Source of the DNA: Aquipseudomonas ullengensis
GTDB taxonomy: Bacteria > Pseudomonadota > Gammaproteobacteria > Pseudomonadales > Pseudomonadaceae
Direction of reading: 5' to 3'
NCBI RefSeq assembly: GCF_014174475.1
Contig: NZ_JACJUD010000006.1
Coordinates: 62,001 to 126,000, forward strand
DNA length: 64,000 nucleotides
This document shows positions 24,511 through 33,383 of this stretch, in pieces. Under the pieces are notes generated by a model. It saw only the letters and a program-made list of their open reading frames with translations, searched no databases and was not told the origin of the DNA. Both the position numbers and the translations under genes were made by a program. Position 1 is the first letter of the stretch, and every line of letters starts with the position of its first letter.

Positions 24511-26466
24511 TTAGCTGCCGATCACCCCGCCATCCAACTTGGTGATCAGCACCGTGGTCGAGCGCGGGCGACTCTTGCCGTCGCTGCCCGGGAAGCTGAT
24601 GCCGGGGTGCTGGATATTCGCCCACATCGCCTTGCCGTCCGGGCTCCAGGCCAGGCCGGTGATCTCGCAGCCACGCGGGCCGACCATGAAGCGGCGTACC
24701 TCACGCGTACGCGGGTCGGCGCAGAGCAGCTGGTTGCAGCCCATGCTCTGCATCGCCGGCTCTATGTCGTCGTAGTCGGTCTGGATCCACAGGCGGCCGT
24801 GGGCGTCGAAGGCCAAGCCGTCCGGCGAGGAGAACAGGTCGCCGTTGATGGTGCCGGTGAGGTTGACCGCTACCGCCTTGCCGTCCTGGCCCTTGGCGCC
24901 CTGCGGCTCACCGGCGAGGAGGAACAACTCCCAGGTGAAGGTGGTGGCGGTCGGGTCGGCATTCTTCTCGTTAAAGCGCAGGATCTGCCCATGCAGGTTC
25001 TGCGGGCGCGGGTTGGCCTTGTCCAGCGGCTGCTTGGCGCCGCGCCCGTCGTTGTTGGTCAGGGTCACGTAGACCTCGCGGGTGCTCGGGTGCACGGCGG
25101 CCCACTCGGGACGGTCCATCGGCGTGGCACCGACGCGGTCGGCAGCGGCGCGGGCATTGAGCAGCACCTCTTCCTGGCTGGCGAAACCGCTGGCCACATC
25201 CAGGCCGTTTTGCCCGTGCACCAGGGCCAGCCACTGGCCGGAACCGTCGGCGTCGAAGCGCGCCACGTACAGCGTGCCGCTGTCGAGCAGGTCGCGGCTG
25301 GCCTTGGGGTTGCCGGCGTCGAAGCGCCCTGCCGGGACGAACTTGTAAACGTACTCGCCCTTGGCATCGTCGCCGGAGTAGAAGGCCATGCGCCCGTCCG
25401 TGCCCAGGCTGAGCGCTGCGCACTCGCGGCTGAAGCGACCGAAGGCGGTGCGCTTGATCGGCTGCGCCTGTGGGTCGAACGGGTCGATCTCGACTACCCA
25501 GCCGAAACGATGTGGCTCCTGCACATGGCCGCCGTGGAGCTGGTCGGCATAGGGCGTGGCGTCGAAGCGCGGGTCGGCGGTTTCCCACGCGTAGTTCTTG
25601 CTGGTGCCTTCCTGCGCCAGGCCGTAGCGCTTGTGCGAGATCCGCGCCGCGAAGTCGGCCTTGTCGCGGTTGATGAAATAGTTGGGCCAGTTCTCCTCAC
25701 AGGTGAGGAAGGTGCCCCAGGGCGTAACGCCGGTGGCGCAGTTATTGAGGGTGCCGAACACCTCCAGGCCCGAGGGGTCGCTGGCGGTCTTCATCAGCTC
25801 GTGGCCGGCCAAGGGCCCGGCGATGCGCATGCCGGTGAGCATGCTGATGCGGCGGTTGTAGGGCGAATCCATCACGCGCTGCCACTGGCCATCGGCGCCC
25901 TGTTTCACCTCGATCACCGATACGCCGTGGGCGGCCTGCTCCTTGCGCACCTCGGCCAGCGGGCGCGGCTTGGTCTGGTCGATCTTGCCGGACGGGTGCA
26001 GCGGCGGGTTGATGTACTCGTGGTTCATCACCAGCAGGCCGCGGTCGCTCTCGCCGGGGAAGGCGAAGAAATCCATGCCGTCATGGTTGTCGCCGGCCTG
26101 CTTGAGCTGCGCCTGCCAATCGTCGCTGGCGTCCGGGTTCCAGGCCGGCGCACCGGCTTCCACCGGGTCGCCCCAGGAGAAGAACGGCACGGCGCGGTAG
26201 CCCTCGGCGACCAGCACGCGGTCGAATTGCGGGTCGATCTGCACCGGCACGCCCTTGAAGTTAAGCAAGGGGCTGGCGCTGGCCTTGCTGCAAGCGCTGA
26301 CGCCGCCGGCGAAGAAGCCGAGCGCGGCGAGGGTCAGGCCGCCCTTGAGCACGTTGCGCCGGGCCGGGTTGACCAGGGTGTCCAGGGCCGGGTTGGCGCT
26401 AGGGTTGATGGCGATGTCGTCGTGGGCTTCCAGGCTGTCGTGGAAGCGGCTGTGGTCGTGGCTCAT
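24511..26466 (-). CDS. phoX: PhoX-family alkaline phosphatase, Tat-exported
   Basis: 651 residues. A long N-terminus leads to a twin-arginine motif ARRNVLKGG (Arg36-Arg37) and a hydrophobic core with a lipobox-like GVSAC. PhoX signatures follow: LLVMNHEYI, the metal-site TCEENWPNYF, HGGHVQEPHRFGWVVEIDPF, and a C-terminal GLAWSPDGKAMWANIQHPGI. PhoX enzymes are periplasmic, Ca/Fe-dependent phosphomonoesterases induced by phosphate starvation. The ATG at 26466 is chosen; a GTG immediately before it is possible. It follows tonB after a 120-base gap holding a REP-like pair and no Pho box of its own, so it may depend on read-through from the receptor promoter. Confidence 0.9.
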   Translation of the reverse strand: MSHDHSRFHDSLEAHDDIAINPSANPALDTLVNPARRNVLKGGLTLAALGFFAGGVSACSKASASPLLNFKGVPVQIDPQFDRVLVAEGYRAVPFFSWGDPVEAGAPAWNPDASDDWQAQLKQAGDNHDGMDFFAFPGESDRGLLVMNHEYINPPLHPSGKIDQTKPRPLAEVRKEQAAHGVSVIEVKQGADGQWQRVMDSPYNRRISMLTGMRIAGPLAGHELMKTASDPSGLEVFGTLNNCATGVTPWGTFLTCEENWPNYFINRDKADFAARISHKRYGLAQEGTSKNYAWETADPRFDATPYADQLHGGHVQEPHRFGWVVEIDPFDPQAQPIKRTAFGRFSRECAALSLGTDGRMAFYSGDDAKGEYVYKFVPAGRFDAGNPKASRDLLDSGTLYVARFDADGSGQWLALVHGQNGLDVASGFASQEEVLLNARAAADRVGATPMDRPEWAAVHPSTREVYVTLTNNDGRGAKQPLDKANPRPQNLHGQILRFNEKNADPTATTFTWELFLLAGEPQGAKGQDGKAVAVNLTGTINGDLFSSPDGLAFDAHGRLWIQTDYDDIEPAMQSMGCNQLLCADPRTREVRRFMVGPRGCEITGLAWSPDGKAMWANIQHPGISFPGSDGKSRPRSTTVLITKLDGGVIGS

Positions 26467-26504
26467 CACGGGGTCTCGCTAAGTGTTTAAGTCTGCGCTG
26501 CTCT

Positions 26505-26571
26505 TGTAGGAGCCAGCTTGCTGGCGATCACGGGCCTAGTGACGCGGATCGCCAGCAAGCTGGCTCCTACA
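26505..26571. repeat. REP-like inverted pair (25-bp arms, 17-base spacer) between tonB and phoX
   Basis: Arms 26505-26529 and 26547-26571 are perfect reverse complements starting TGTAGGAGCCAGCTTGCTGG. Arm length and spacer equal those of the pair at 8053-8119, and the outer TGTAGGAGC is shared while the inner part differs, as expected of related REP doublets. Inside an operon it could reduce or tune expression of phoX. Confidence 0.85.
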
Positions 26572-26586
26572 GGGAACGGGGCGGGG

Positions 26587-27378
26587 TTATTCGATGCGGT
26601 AGTGGAAGGTGTTCTTCACCCCGTCCACGGCCACGGCCTGGCCATCGACCACTCGCGGCTGGTAGCGGAAGGTCTTGGCGGCGGCCAGCGACGGACGGAC
26701 GAACAGCGGGTGGCAGTCGCCGACCACCTGCGGGCTCTCCACCCGGCCTTGCGGGTTGACCCGATAGCTCACCGTGCAGTCGCCTTCGATGCCCTTGTCG
26801 AGGGCGCGCTCGGGGTAGTCCGGTGCGTCCTTGGCGATAGGCAGGTACTGGCGGCTGGCGGCGGCTGCAGCCTCGGCCTGGCGTGCGCGCTCGGCGGCCT
26901 GGGCTTGCGCCTGCTGTTCGGCCAGGCGTTGTTGCTGGACGGCCTCGGCCTCGCGGCGTTGCTGATCCAGGCGCTGTTGTTCGAGGCGTTGCTGCTCCTG
27001 GCGCTGCTGCTCGCGCTGGTCTTCCTCGACGCGTTTGCGCGCCAGCGCCGCCTGTTCCAGCTTCTGCTGCTGAATACGCGGATCGGGCTTGGGCGCTTCC
27101 TGCTGCTTCACTGTCTCGACTGGCGGCGCCGGCGGCACGATCACCTCGGGCTGCGGCGGCGCAGGCGGGGCCGGTGGCGCCAGGGTGATCAGCCGTGTGG
27201 TCAGGGTCAGCACCTGCGGCGCTGGCGGCTCGCGGGTTTGCCAGTGGGTCAGCAGCAGCGCCAGCACCAGGGCGTGCAGGCCCACCGCCAGGCCGGCGGC
27301 AGCGAAGTTGCGCAGGCGCTCGGCAGAGGGCAGTGACAGGGCGAATGGAACAGGACTGTGCATCAGCGCGCTGCTCAC
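26587..27378 (-). CDS. tonB: TonB-type energy transducer with a long TolA-like linker
   Basis: 263 residues from a GTG at 27378 overlapping the upstream stop (GAGG 7 bases before); an ATG five codons on is an alternative. One membrane anchor (~26-43, AGLAVGLHALVLALLLTHW) is followed by a Pro-rich stretch (APPAPPAPPQPEVIVPPAPP). Residues ~105-185 are a Gln/Arg/Glu/Ala-rich coiled coil like TolA domain II. The C-terminal TonB domain (~195-263) includes YPERALDKGIEGDCTVSYRV and NTFHYRIE, with a Cys pair (GDC, GDC). It should pass proton-motive energy from the adjacent motor to the neighbouring receptor. A TolA name is less likely because the C-terminal domain is TonB-like. Confidence 0.88.
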   Translation of the reverse strand: MSSALMHSPVPFALSLPSAERLRNFAAAGLAVGLHALVLALLLTHWQTREPPAPQVLTLTTRLITLAPPAPPAPPQPEVIVPPAPPVETVKQQEAPKPDPRIQQQKLEQAALARKRVEEDQREQQRQEQQRLEQQRLDQQRREAEAVQQQRLAEQQAQAQAAERARQAEAAAAASRQYLPIAKDAPDYPERALDKGIEGDCTVSYRVNPQGRVESPQVVGDCHPLFVRPSLAAAKTFRYQPRVVDGQAVAVDGVKNTFHYRIE

Positions 27379-27818
27379 TGCGGCGCCTCGGTGATCAACC
27401 CGAGGTTGCTCACCCCGCCCTGCTGCAGCGCGGCCATGCCGGCGACCACGGTGGCGTAGTCGGCGTCACGGTCGGCACGGATATACACCTGGGTGTCGCC
27501 ACGGGCGGCGATCACCGCGCCGACCTTGGCGCTCATCTCGTCCAGGTTCAGCGCGCTGTCGGTCTGCTGCTCGGTGTTCAGCTCGCCACCGAGGTTCCAG
27601 TAGTAGCTGCCATCGGCCTTCACCGAGAGGGTGAGAATCTGCTGCTGGGTATCAGTGGGCAGCGCCTCGGCGGCGACCTTGGGCAGTTCGATCTTCACCC
27701 CCTGGGTGAGCATCGGCGCGGTGACCATGAAGATCACCAGCAGCACCAGCATCACGTCGATATAGGGCACCACGTTCATCTCGGCCTTGGGGCCGTGCTT
27801 GCATTGCGGCTTGCGCAT
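27375..27818 (-). CDS. TolR/ExbD-family motor subunit
   Basis: 147 residues with one membrane helix preceded by AEMNVVPYIDVMLVLLVIFM; the Asp in PYIDVML is the proton-translocating residue of ExbD/TolR. The continuation TAPMLTQGVKIELPKVAAEA is closer to TolR than to typical ExbD as I recall them. The periplasmic domain ends in a Leu/Gly-rich strand (GGVSNLGLITEAPQ). GAGGAG lies 6 bases before the ATG. It is placed between the TolQ-like and tonB genes, overlapping tonB by 4 bases. Confidence 0.87.
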   Translation of the reverse strand: MRKPQCKHGPKAEMNVVPYIDVMLVLLVIFMVTAPMLTQGVKIELPKVAAEALPTDTQQQILTLSVKADGSYYWNLGGELNTEQQTDSALNLDEMSAKVGAVIAARGDTQVYIRADRDADYATVVAGMAALQQGGVSNLGLITEAPQ

Positions 27819-27828
27819 GGGGCTCTCC

Positions 27829-28536
27829 TCAGGCGGCCTGAGCGAGGCTCGACGGCGCTTGCAGCTTGCGGTGCAGGCGGGTCTGCAGCTCGTTGCCGAA
27901 GGCGTAGAAGCGCGTGCTGAGGCTGGCCACGCGGGCGGCGAAGCGGTTGTAGGCGATCACCGCGGGAATCGCCGCGAACAGGCCGATGGCGGTGGCGATC
28001 AGCGCTTCGGCGATGCCCGGAGCGACGGTGGACAGGGTCGCCTGCTGCACCTGGGACAGGCCGATGAAGGAATTCATGATCCCCCACACGGTGCCGAACA
28101 GGCCGATATAGGGGCTGACCGAACCGACCGTGGCGAGGAACGGCAGGCCTTTCTCCAGACGTTCTTCCTGCTCGGAGATGGCCACCAGCAGGCTGCGCTC
28201 GACACCGTCGATCACCGCCTCGGGCGCCACGCCATGCTGGCGGTGCAGATGGGCGAACTCCTGATAGCCGGCGCGGAAGATCTGTTCCAGGGCAGCATCC
28301 GCATCGGCCTGCTCGGCGCCTTCGCGGTACAGCTGGGCGAGGTCGCCCTGCTGGCGGAAGCGCTTCTGGAAGTCCTTGAGCAAGCGTTCGCTGCGCCCCA
28401 GCAGCAGGCTGCGCTGGACGATCAGGTACCAGCTGGCGAGCGAGGCGCCGAGCAGGATCAGCATGACCAGCTTGACCAGCAGGCTGGCGTCGCTGACCAG
28501 GCTCCAGACGGTCATCTGTTCGAGGGTGGCGTGCAT
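27829..28536 (-). CDS. TolQ/ExbB-family proton channel
   Basis: 235 residues with three membrane segments: ~18-38, and two in the C-terminal half (FLATVGSVSPYIGLFGTVWG and IAEALIATAIGLFAAIPAVI). The N-terminus TVWSLVSDASLLVKLVMLIL and the ATLSTVAPGIAEALIATAIG block match TolQ more closely than ExbB, so this looks like a paralogue of TolQ recruited to serve TonB. AGGAG stands 7 bases before the ATG. It begins the tolQ-like/tolR-like/tonB unit, with 10 bases to the next gene, and follows the phytase after a 204-base gap with repeats. Confidence 0.88.
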   Translation of the reverse strand: MHATLEQMTVWSLVSDASLLVKLVMLILLGASLASWYLIVQRSLLLGRSERLLKDFQKRFRQQGDLAQLYREGAEQADADAALEQIFRAGYQEFAHLHRQHGVAPEAVIDGVERSLLVAISEQEERLEKGLPFLATVGSVSPYIGLFGTVWGIMNSFIGLSQVQQATLSTVAPGIAEALIATAIGLFAAIPAVIAYNRFAARVASLSTRFYAFGNELQTRLHRKLQAPSSLAQAA

Positions 28537-28664
28537 GGTGGAACTCCTGTGTTTCGTACCGCCCGCGAAGGAGCGGCTGGGTTGGTGCTATTCGATTACG
28601 TCGCGGTTACCGGCTGATGACAGCGGGATGCTTGCTACCAACTGCGCTCACCGTTACCCCCGTC

Positions 28665-28723
28665 ATTCCCGCGAAAGCGGGAATCCAGGAGGCACCCCAC
28701 TGGGTTCCCGCCTGCGCGGGAAC
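28665..28723. repeat. Two dRS3-like hairpins
   Basis: ATTCCC-N8-GGGAAT (28665-28684) and GTTCCC-N8-GGGAAC (28704-28723) lie 19 bases apart. The form matches the dRS3 repeat known from Neisseria and similar elements in other proteobacteria. It lies between the phytase and the TolQ-like gene. Confidence 0.75.
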
Positions 28724-28740
28724 GACAGCAGGGCTGTGCA

Positions 28741-30660
28741 TCAGTCCAATTTCAGCGCCTGGGCCACTTCGCTCCAGGGCACGAACTTGAAGTTCTGCGT
28801 GCTCTCGGGCATGCGCTTGCGGCCGTCCTGGACCACCAGCATGCCGGCACTCCAGGGCCCGCCGAGGTTGGCCGAGGTGACTTCGAGACCGTCGGTTTCC
28901 GAGCTGCCGTCGATGCCCAGGGCGCCGTTGAGGCCGACGCGGAAGGCGCCCTTGAGCGCGTAGGGCGGCTCGGCATCGAGCACCACGTAGCTGTCGTTGC
29001 CCTGGCTGGAAATCACCAGGTAGTCGCGCTCGCCGGACTGGTAGAAACCCAAGCCCTCGACATCGGCCTTGAGCACCTCACCGACTCTGAGCACGCTGTG
29101 CAGCTCGGTCGGGCCGTCGGCGCGGGCGTCCACCGCCCACACGCCGACATCCTCCTCGCCGAGGAACAGGCGCTGGCGCTGGTCGTCGGCAACGCAGCCT
29201 TCCGGCTGGCTGGGCACCTGGAAGCGCCGTACCAGTTCACCCTCGATCTGACCGGTCGAAGCGTTCAGGCGGTACTGCAGGAAGCTGCCGTCCTTGCCGT
29301 TGGCGAAGGCATACAACTCGCCGGACGGCGCCTGGAACAGGCAGATGCCGTAGATTTCCTTGAGCGGCGTGCGCACCTCGCCGGCCTCGCGCACCTCACC
29401 GCTGGCGCGGTCGATGGCGAACAGACTGATGCTGTTGTGATCGCGGTTGCTGGCCACGGCCAGGTCGACGCGCTCATCCCCCAGGGCGAAGTTGGCGCGC
29501 AGGTCGACGTTGTTCAGGCGGCCGACCGGCAGGTCCTGCAGCAACTTGCCGTCCAGGTCATAGATCAGCAGGCCCTGTTTCTTGTTGGTGCCGAGCACCC
29601 GTGACAGCGCCGGCTGCGCCGGGTTGACCCAGATCGCCGGGTCGTCGGCGGCATCGCCCTGGCGGCCGACCGGCTCGCTCTGGCGCAGCGGCGCGATATT
29701 CGCCAGCACCGGCGGCAAGGCCTGCGGCTGGGCCTGCCAGTTCAGCGCGCCCTGGTAGAAACGCCCGGCGCCGTCGTCCTGCACCAGCACATCGAGGCCG
29801 CTACCATTGCTGCGCACAGCCAGGCGCTCGGGTTCCTCCAGCCCTTCCAGCGGCAGGCTGGCCACGGTTTTCCAGGCATCGCCCTGTTGCTGGTAGAGGT
29901 GCAGTTCGCCAGCCGCATGATCCAGCGCCAGCAGGCCGCCCGGCACGCTGGCCATCGCGCCGGCAGCGCGCTTGAGGCCGCCGTAGGGCTGCACGATGTC
30001 CACCGGGCGGCGCGCCGCGTCGGCTTCCGGGTGCGCCGGGTAGGCCCACAGACCGACGCTTTCCTCGTTGACGAACAGCAGCCCGGCGCCGTCGTCGGCC
30101 TGGCAGTACTCGGCCTCAGGCGGCAGCGGCAGGCCGCGCACGCGACGGGCTTCGGCATTCAACTGCGCGCCGGCACCGACCAGCCACTGCTCGCCGTGGC
30201 CGTCCTCGCCGATCAGGAACAGGTAGAGGTTGGCCGCTTCGTCGCGATACAGGCACAGCCCGGCCTGGGCGTAGTCGCGCACCGGCAGTTGCAGCGGGCG
30301 GCTCCACTGGCGCGTGGTCGGGTCGAGGCTGACCAGCACCGCTTGTTGGGTGGCGTTGTCGAGACTGGCAACCAGCAGGTTGCCCGCGCCCACGCGGCTG
30401 TCCAGGCCGCTGAAAGAGCCCGGCAGGCGCGCCAGCTCCTGGCCTTCAGCATCGAGCAGCAGCAGGCCGCGGCGCTCGCTGGCGGCGATGCGCAGATCGG
30501 CATCGCCACTCAGCGCAGCCGGGACAAAACGCAGGTCCTCGGCCTTGATCTTGGCCGAGGCGCCCCAGGGGCTCAGCGCCAGCTTCGGCGCGGCGGGTTC
30601 CTGGCAGCCGGCCAACAGCAGGGCGGCGAGCAGCAGGGAACGGGAAAACAATGGATTCAT
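28741..30660 (-). CDS. Two-domain beta-propeller phytase, lipoprotein
   Basis: 639 residues from the ATG at 30660, ending the leader at the lipobox LAGC (Cys19), so probably anchored in a membrane. The complete C-terminal phytase domain starts with DAADDPAIW (336-344). It continues with GTNKKQGLLIYDLDGKLLQD, NVDLR, ASNRDHNSISLF, EIYGICLF and PEGCVAD...LFLGEEDVGVW, all beta-propeller phytase (BPP) signatures with Ca-binding acidic residues. Residues ~40-320 form a shorter, diverged domain of the same kind (EYCQADDGAGLLFVNEESVG). The family releases phosphate from Ca-phytate. It sits 125 bases downstream of a TonB-dependent receptor and upstream of a motor and phoX, so the context supports organophosphate scavenging. 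Confidence 0.9.
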   Translation of the reverse strand: MNPLFSRSLLLAALLLAGCQEPAAPKLALSPWGASAKIKAEDLRFVPAALSGDADLRIAASERRGLLLLDAEGQELARLPGSFSGLDSRVGAGNLLVASLDNATQQAVLVSLDPTTRQWSRPLQLPVRDYAQAGLCLYRDEAANLYLFLIGEDGHGEQWLVGAGAQLNAEARRVRGLPLPPEAEYCQADDGAGLLFVNEESVGLWAYPAHPEADAARRPVDIVQPYGGLKRAAGAMASVPGGLLALDHAAGELHLYQQQGDAWKTVASLPLEGLEEPERLAVRSNGSGLDVLVQDDGAGRFYQGALNWQAQPQALPPVLANIAPLRQSEPVGRQGDAADDPAIWVNPAQPALSRVLGTNKKQGLLIYDLDGKLLQDLPVGRLNNVDLRANFALGDERVDLAVASNRDHNSISLFAIDRASGEVREAGEVRTPLKEIYGICLFQAPSGELYAFANGKDGSFLQYRLNASTGQIEGELVRRFQVPSQPEGCVADDQRQRLFLGEEDVGVWAVDARADGPTELHSVLRVGEVLKADVEGLGFYQSGERDYLVISSQGNDSYVVLDAEPPYALKGAFRVGLNGALGIDGSSETDGLEVTSANLGGPWSAGMLVVQDGRKRMPESTQNFKFVPWSEVAQALKLD

Positions 30661-30752
30661 TGCAGAGGTAATCCTTGTCGAACGCCCGGCGAGTAGCACG
30701 CACACGGGCTGGAAACGGTTGGCGGGGGCGGAGCCAAGCCCCCTCACCCCGG

Positions 30753-30775
30753 CCCTCTCCCCAGAGGGGAGAGGG
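30753..30775. repeat. Short perfect hairpin between receptor and phytase genes
   Basis: CCCTCTCCCC, loop AGA, GGGGAGAGGG: a 10-bp stem without a T-run. This hairpin sequence is frequent in intergenic DNA of many high-GC bacteria. It may attenuate or protect the message rather than terminate it. Confidence 0.6.
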
Positions 30776-30784
30776 CGGTAGAGG

Positions 30785-33310
30785 TCAGAAGTGGGTGAAG
30801 GTCAGACCGAGCTTGTAGGTCGGGCCGTACTCTTCGTACTGAGCGTTGTACGAGCGGTTGCCGGCGTAGACGTAGTAGCTCTCGTCGGTGAGGTTCTGCG
30901 CCTCGAACTTGAGCTGCAGTTCCTTGGTCAGGAAGTAGCCGGCGCTGAAATCGACGAACACCTGGTCGTCGACATGCAGGTCGTGCTGCTTGTCGTCGAT
31001 GCTCGCCACTTCGTAGAGGTAGTCGGACTTGTAGTTGGCCGACAGGCGCAGGCTGAGCTTGTCGTTCTCCCAGCCGAGCATCAGGTTGCCGACGGTGTCG
31101 GACTGGAACGGCAGGTCGATGTCGCGCTCGAGGGTGCTGCCGCTGTCGGCGTCATAGCCACTGATGCTGGCGTCGGAGCGGCTGAAGGTGGCGTTGGCGC
31201 CCAGCAGCAGGCCGTTCCACGGTGCCGCCAGCCAGTCGAACTTCTGCGAGTAGGCCAGTTCCAGGCCCCACAGCTTGGCGTTGTCGCCGTTGGCGAAGGT
31301 GTTGGCTTCGGAGAAGTCGATCCAGTCGCCAGTGCCGGCCAGGTCGGCGTTGTAGACGAAGTTCTCGATGTCCTTGTAGAACACGAAGGCGGAGACCACG
31401 CCGGCGCGGCCCAGGTAGTGCTCGATGCCGAGGTCGAAGTTGCGCGACTCCAGCGGGTCGAGCGTCGGGTTGCCGAAGCTGGCTTCGTCGCCGTCGATGA
31501 CGAAGCCCGGCGCCAGCTGGCCGAAGGTCGGGCGCACCACGCTGTTGGTGATGGCGGCGCGCAGCTGGGTGTTCTTGTCCAGCTGGTAGCGGGCATGCAG
31601 GCCGGGCAGCCAGTGGTGGTAGTCGCTCTTCGCCTCGATGGCTTCGTAGTCGCCATCGCGGATGCCGGTGCCCTTGGCCTCGAACTCGGTGCCCTCGTAG
31701 CGCATGCCGGCGATGATGCGCAGGTCGTCGATGTCGAGGGTGTGCATCAGGTAGGCGGCGTTGATGTCTTCGCTCATGTCGAAGTCATTCACCCGCGACT
31801 CTTCCTCGTTGTAGAACTCGCTGCGGTCGAGGCCGCCAATCAGGCCCTCGATGCTGCTCGCCGACAGGCCGGGGCCGAAGCGATCCAGGCTGTAGTCGAC
31901 CTGGCCCTTGGTGAACTGGTCCATGCTCAGCTGTTCGTCGGTCAGGCCATAGTCGCCGAGGTCTTCGTAGGTCCAGATGTCGGTGTCGTTATCCTTGTCG
32001 CGGCGGCTCAGCTTGCCGCCGAACTTGACCTGCGCGGCGTGGCCGGCCAGGTCGTAGTCGCGGGCCAGGTCGAGCTTGATGTTCTTCTCGGTGTCGGTGG
32101 TGTCTTCCTCGGCCCACTCCACCTCGTCGAGGCTGAAGTTGCTCGGGTTGTAGAAGTCGTCACCGATGTTCAGGCGCGGCTTCTTGGTATCGCCGAAACC
32201 GGCGTCGGCGAAGTCGTCGTTGCCTTCGAAGGTGGCCCCGGCGATATGCCCGGGCGTGTCCTGGCTGGATTCGCTGTAGCCGGCCTGGGCATTAAGGGTC
32301 CACTGGCCCATCAGGCGCTCGCCACCAAGGACGTAGGACTGCACTTCCTGGGTTTCCTCGCGGTCCTTCAGCTCGCGCCAGCCCTCGGCATCGCCGCTCT
32401 CGCCGGGCTGCTGCGCATCGGCGAACTCGACGCCGGCGGCGTTGCGCGTCTCGGTGTCCTTGAAGCGGCTGTAGAGGGTGCGTAGGTAGTAGCTGCTGTA
32501 GTCGTCGGCCTGGTAGTCGAAGTTCAGGCCCAGGCCGCTGCGCTCGCGGGTGATGTCGTAGTCGCGCTGTTCCAGTCTTTCCAGCCGGGCACCGTCCTCG
32601 AAATCCCAGGCGCCGCCGGTTTCCGCGTTGTCCGAGCCGAAGTCGCGTTCCTGCCAGCTCATGGCCGCAGCCACGCCAAAGTTGTCGGTGCCGTCACCGA
32701 GGCTGAAGCGGTCGCTCACCGCGCCGGAGAATTTCGGGCTGGTCTGCTCGGTGTTGTCGTCGTAGCTGGCCTCGGTGCTGCCGGTATAGAACAGGCCCTT
32801 GTGGTCGAAGGCCGACAGGCTTTCCACCTCGATGGTGCCGCCGAGGGAGTTGGCGTCCATGTCCGGGGTCAGGGTCTTGACCACGGTCAGCGACTGCACC
32901 AGCTCGGCCGGCAGCACGTCGAGGGCCACCGCGCGGCGATCACTCTCCGGCGAAGGCACCAGGGTGCCGTTGATGGTCACGGCGTTGAGGTCCGGGCCGA
33001 GGCCGCGCACGCTGACGAAGCGGCCTTCGCCCTGGTCGCGCTCGACCGATACGCCCGGCAGGCGCTGCAGTGCCTCGGCGGCGTTCTGGTCCGGCAGTTG
33101 AGCCACGCCGTCGGCATGCACCACGCTTTCCACGCTGTCGGAGCGACGCTGTTCTTTCAGCGCCTGATCCAGGCTGGCGGCCTGGCCGACCACGCTGACG
33201 TGCTCGGTGGCATTCTCTTCGGCGGCCCACAGCGGCGTGATGGCAATGGCCAGCGCCAGGGCGCTGATATGAAAGCCCGCACGGCGGGCGGTGAGGTGGC
33301 GTTTGTGCAT
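30785..33310 (-). CDS. TonB-dependent outer membrane receptor, probably for phytate or another organophosphate
   Basis: 841 residues. A signal peptide (AGFHISALALAIAITPLWAA) is followed by a TonB-box-like EHVSVVG. The plug domain (~60-170) has ALQRLPGVSVERDQGEGRFV and a VRGLGPDLNAVTING segment; no STN signalling domain precedes it. The 22-strand barrel ends YKLGLTFTHF with the terminal Phe required for BAM insertion. The type resembles the large TonB-dependent receptor subfamily seen with polymer or phosphate-ester substrates rather than siderophore receptors. It is first behind a Pho box, with phytase next. The substrate assignment is inferred from the neighbours. Confidence 0.88.
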   Translation of the reverse strand: MHKRHLTARRAGFHISALALAIAITPLWAAEENATEHVSVVGQAASLDQALKEQRRSDSVESVVHADGVAQLPDQNAAEALQRLPGVSVERDQGEGRFVSVRGLGPDLNAVTINGTLVPSPESDRRAVALDVLPAELVQSLTVVKTLTPDMDANSLGGTIEVESLSAFDHKGLFYTGSTEASYDDNTEQTSPKFSGAVSDRFSLGDGTDNFGVAAAMSWQERDFGSDNAETGGAWDFEDGARLERLEQRDYDITRERSGLGLNFDYQADDYSSYYLRTLYSRFKDTETRNAAGVEFADAQQPGESGDAEGWRELKDREETQEVQSYVLGGERLMGQWTLNAQAGYSESSQDTPGHIAGATFEGNDDFADAGFGDTKKPRLNIGDDFYNPSNFSLDEVEWAEEDTTDTEKNIKLDLARDYDLAGHAAQVKFGGKLSRRDKDNDTDIWTYEDLGDYGLTDEQLSMDQFTKGQVDYSLDRFGPGLSASSIEGLIGGLDRSEFYNEEESRVNDFDMSEDINAAYLMHTLDIDDLRIIAGMRYEGTEFEAKGTGIRDGDYEAIEAKSDYHHWLPGLHARYQLDKNTQLRAAITNSVVRPTFGQLAPGFVIDGDEASFGNPTLDPLESRNFDLGIEHYLGRAGVVSAFVFYKDIENFVYNADLAGTGDWIDFSEANTFANGDNAKLWGLELAYSQKFDWLAAPWNGLLLGANATFSRSDASISGYDADSGSTLERDIDLPFQSDTVGNLMLGWENDKLSLRLSANYKSDYLYEVASIDDKQHDLHVDDQVFVDFSAGYFLTKELQLKFEAQNLTDESYYVYAGNRSYNAQYEEYGPTYKLGLTFTHF

Positions 33311-33383
33311 GCTGATCTCCCCAAGACAAGCGATCTGGCCGGACCAGTGCCCGGCGACTTGGGGCGCAAGCTAGGAGTGCGGC

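Noticed and set aside
24607..26490. 627-codon plus-strand frame opposite phoX
   Set aside because: It shows no recognisable motif, and the minus strand encodes a full PhoX.
26467..26586. Possible separate Pho box upstream of phoX
   Set aside because: No CTGTCAT-type repeats were found on either strand; the gap holds a REP-like pair only.
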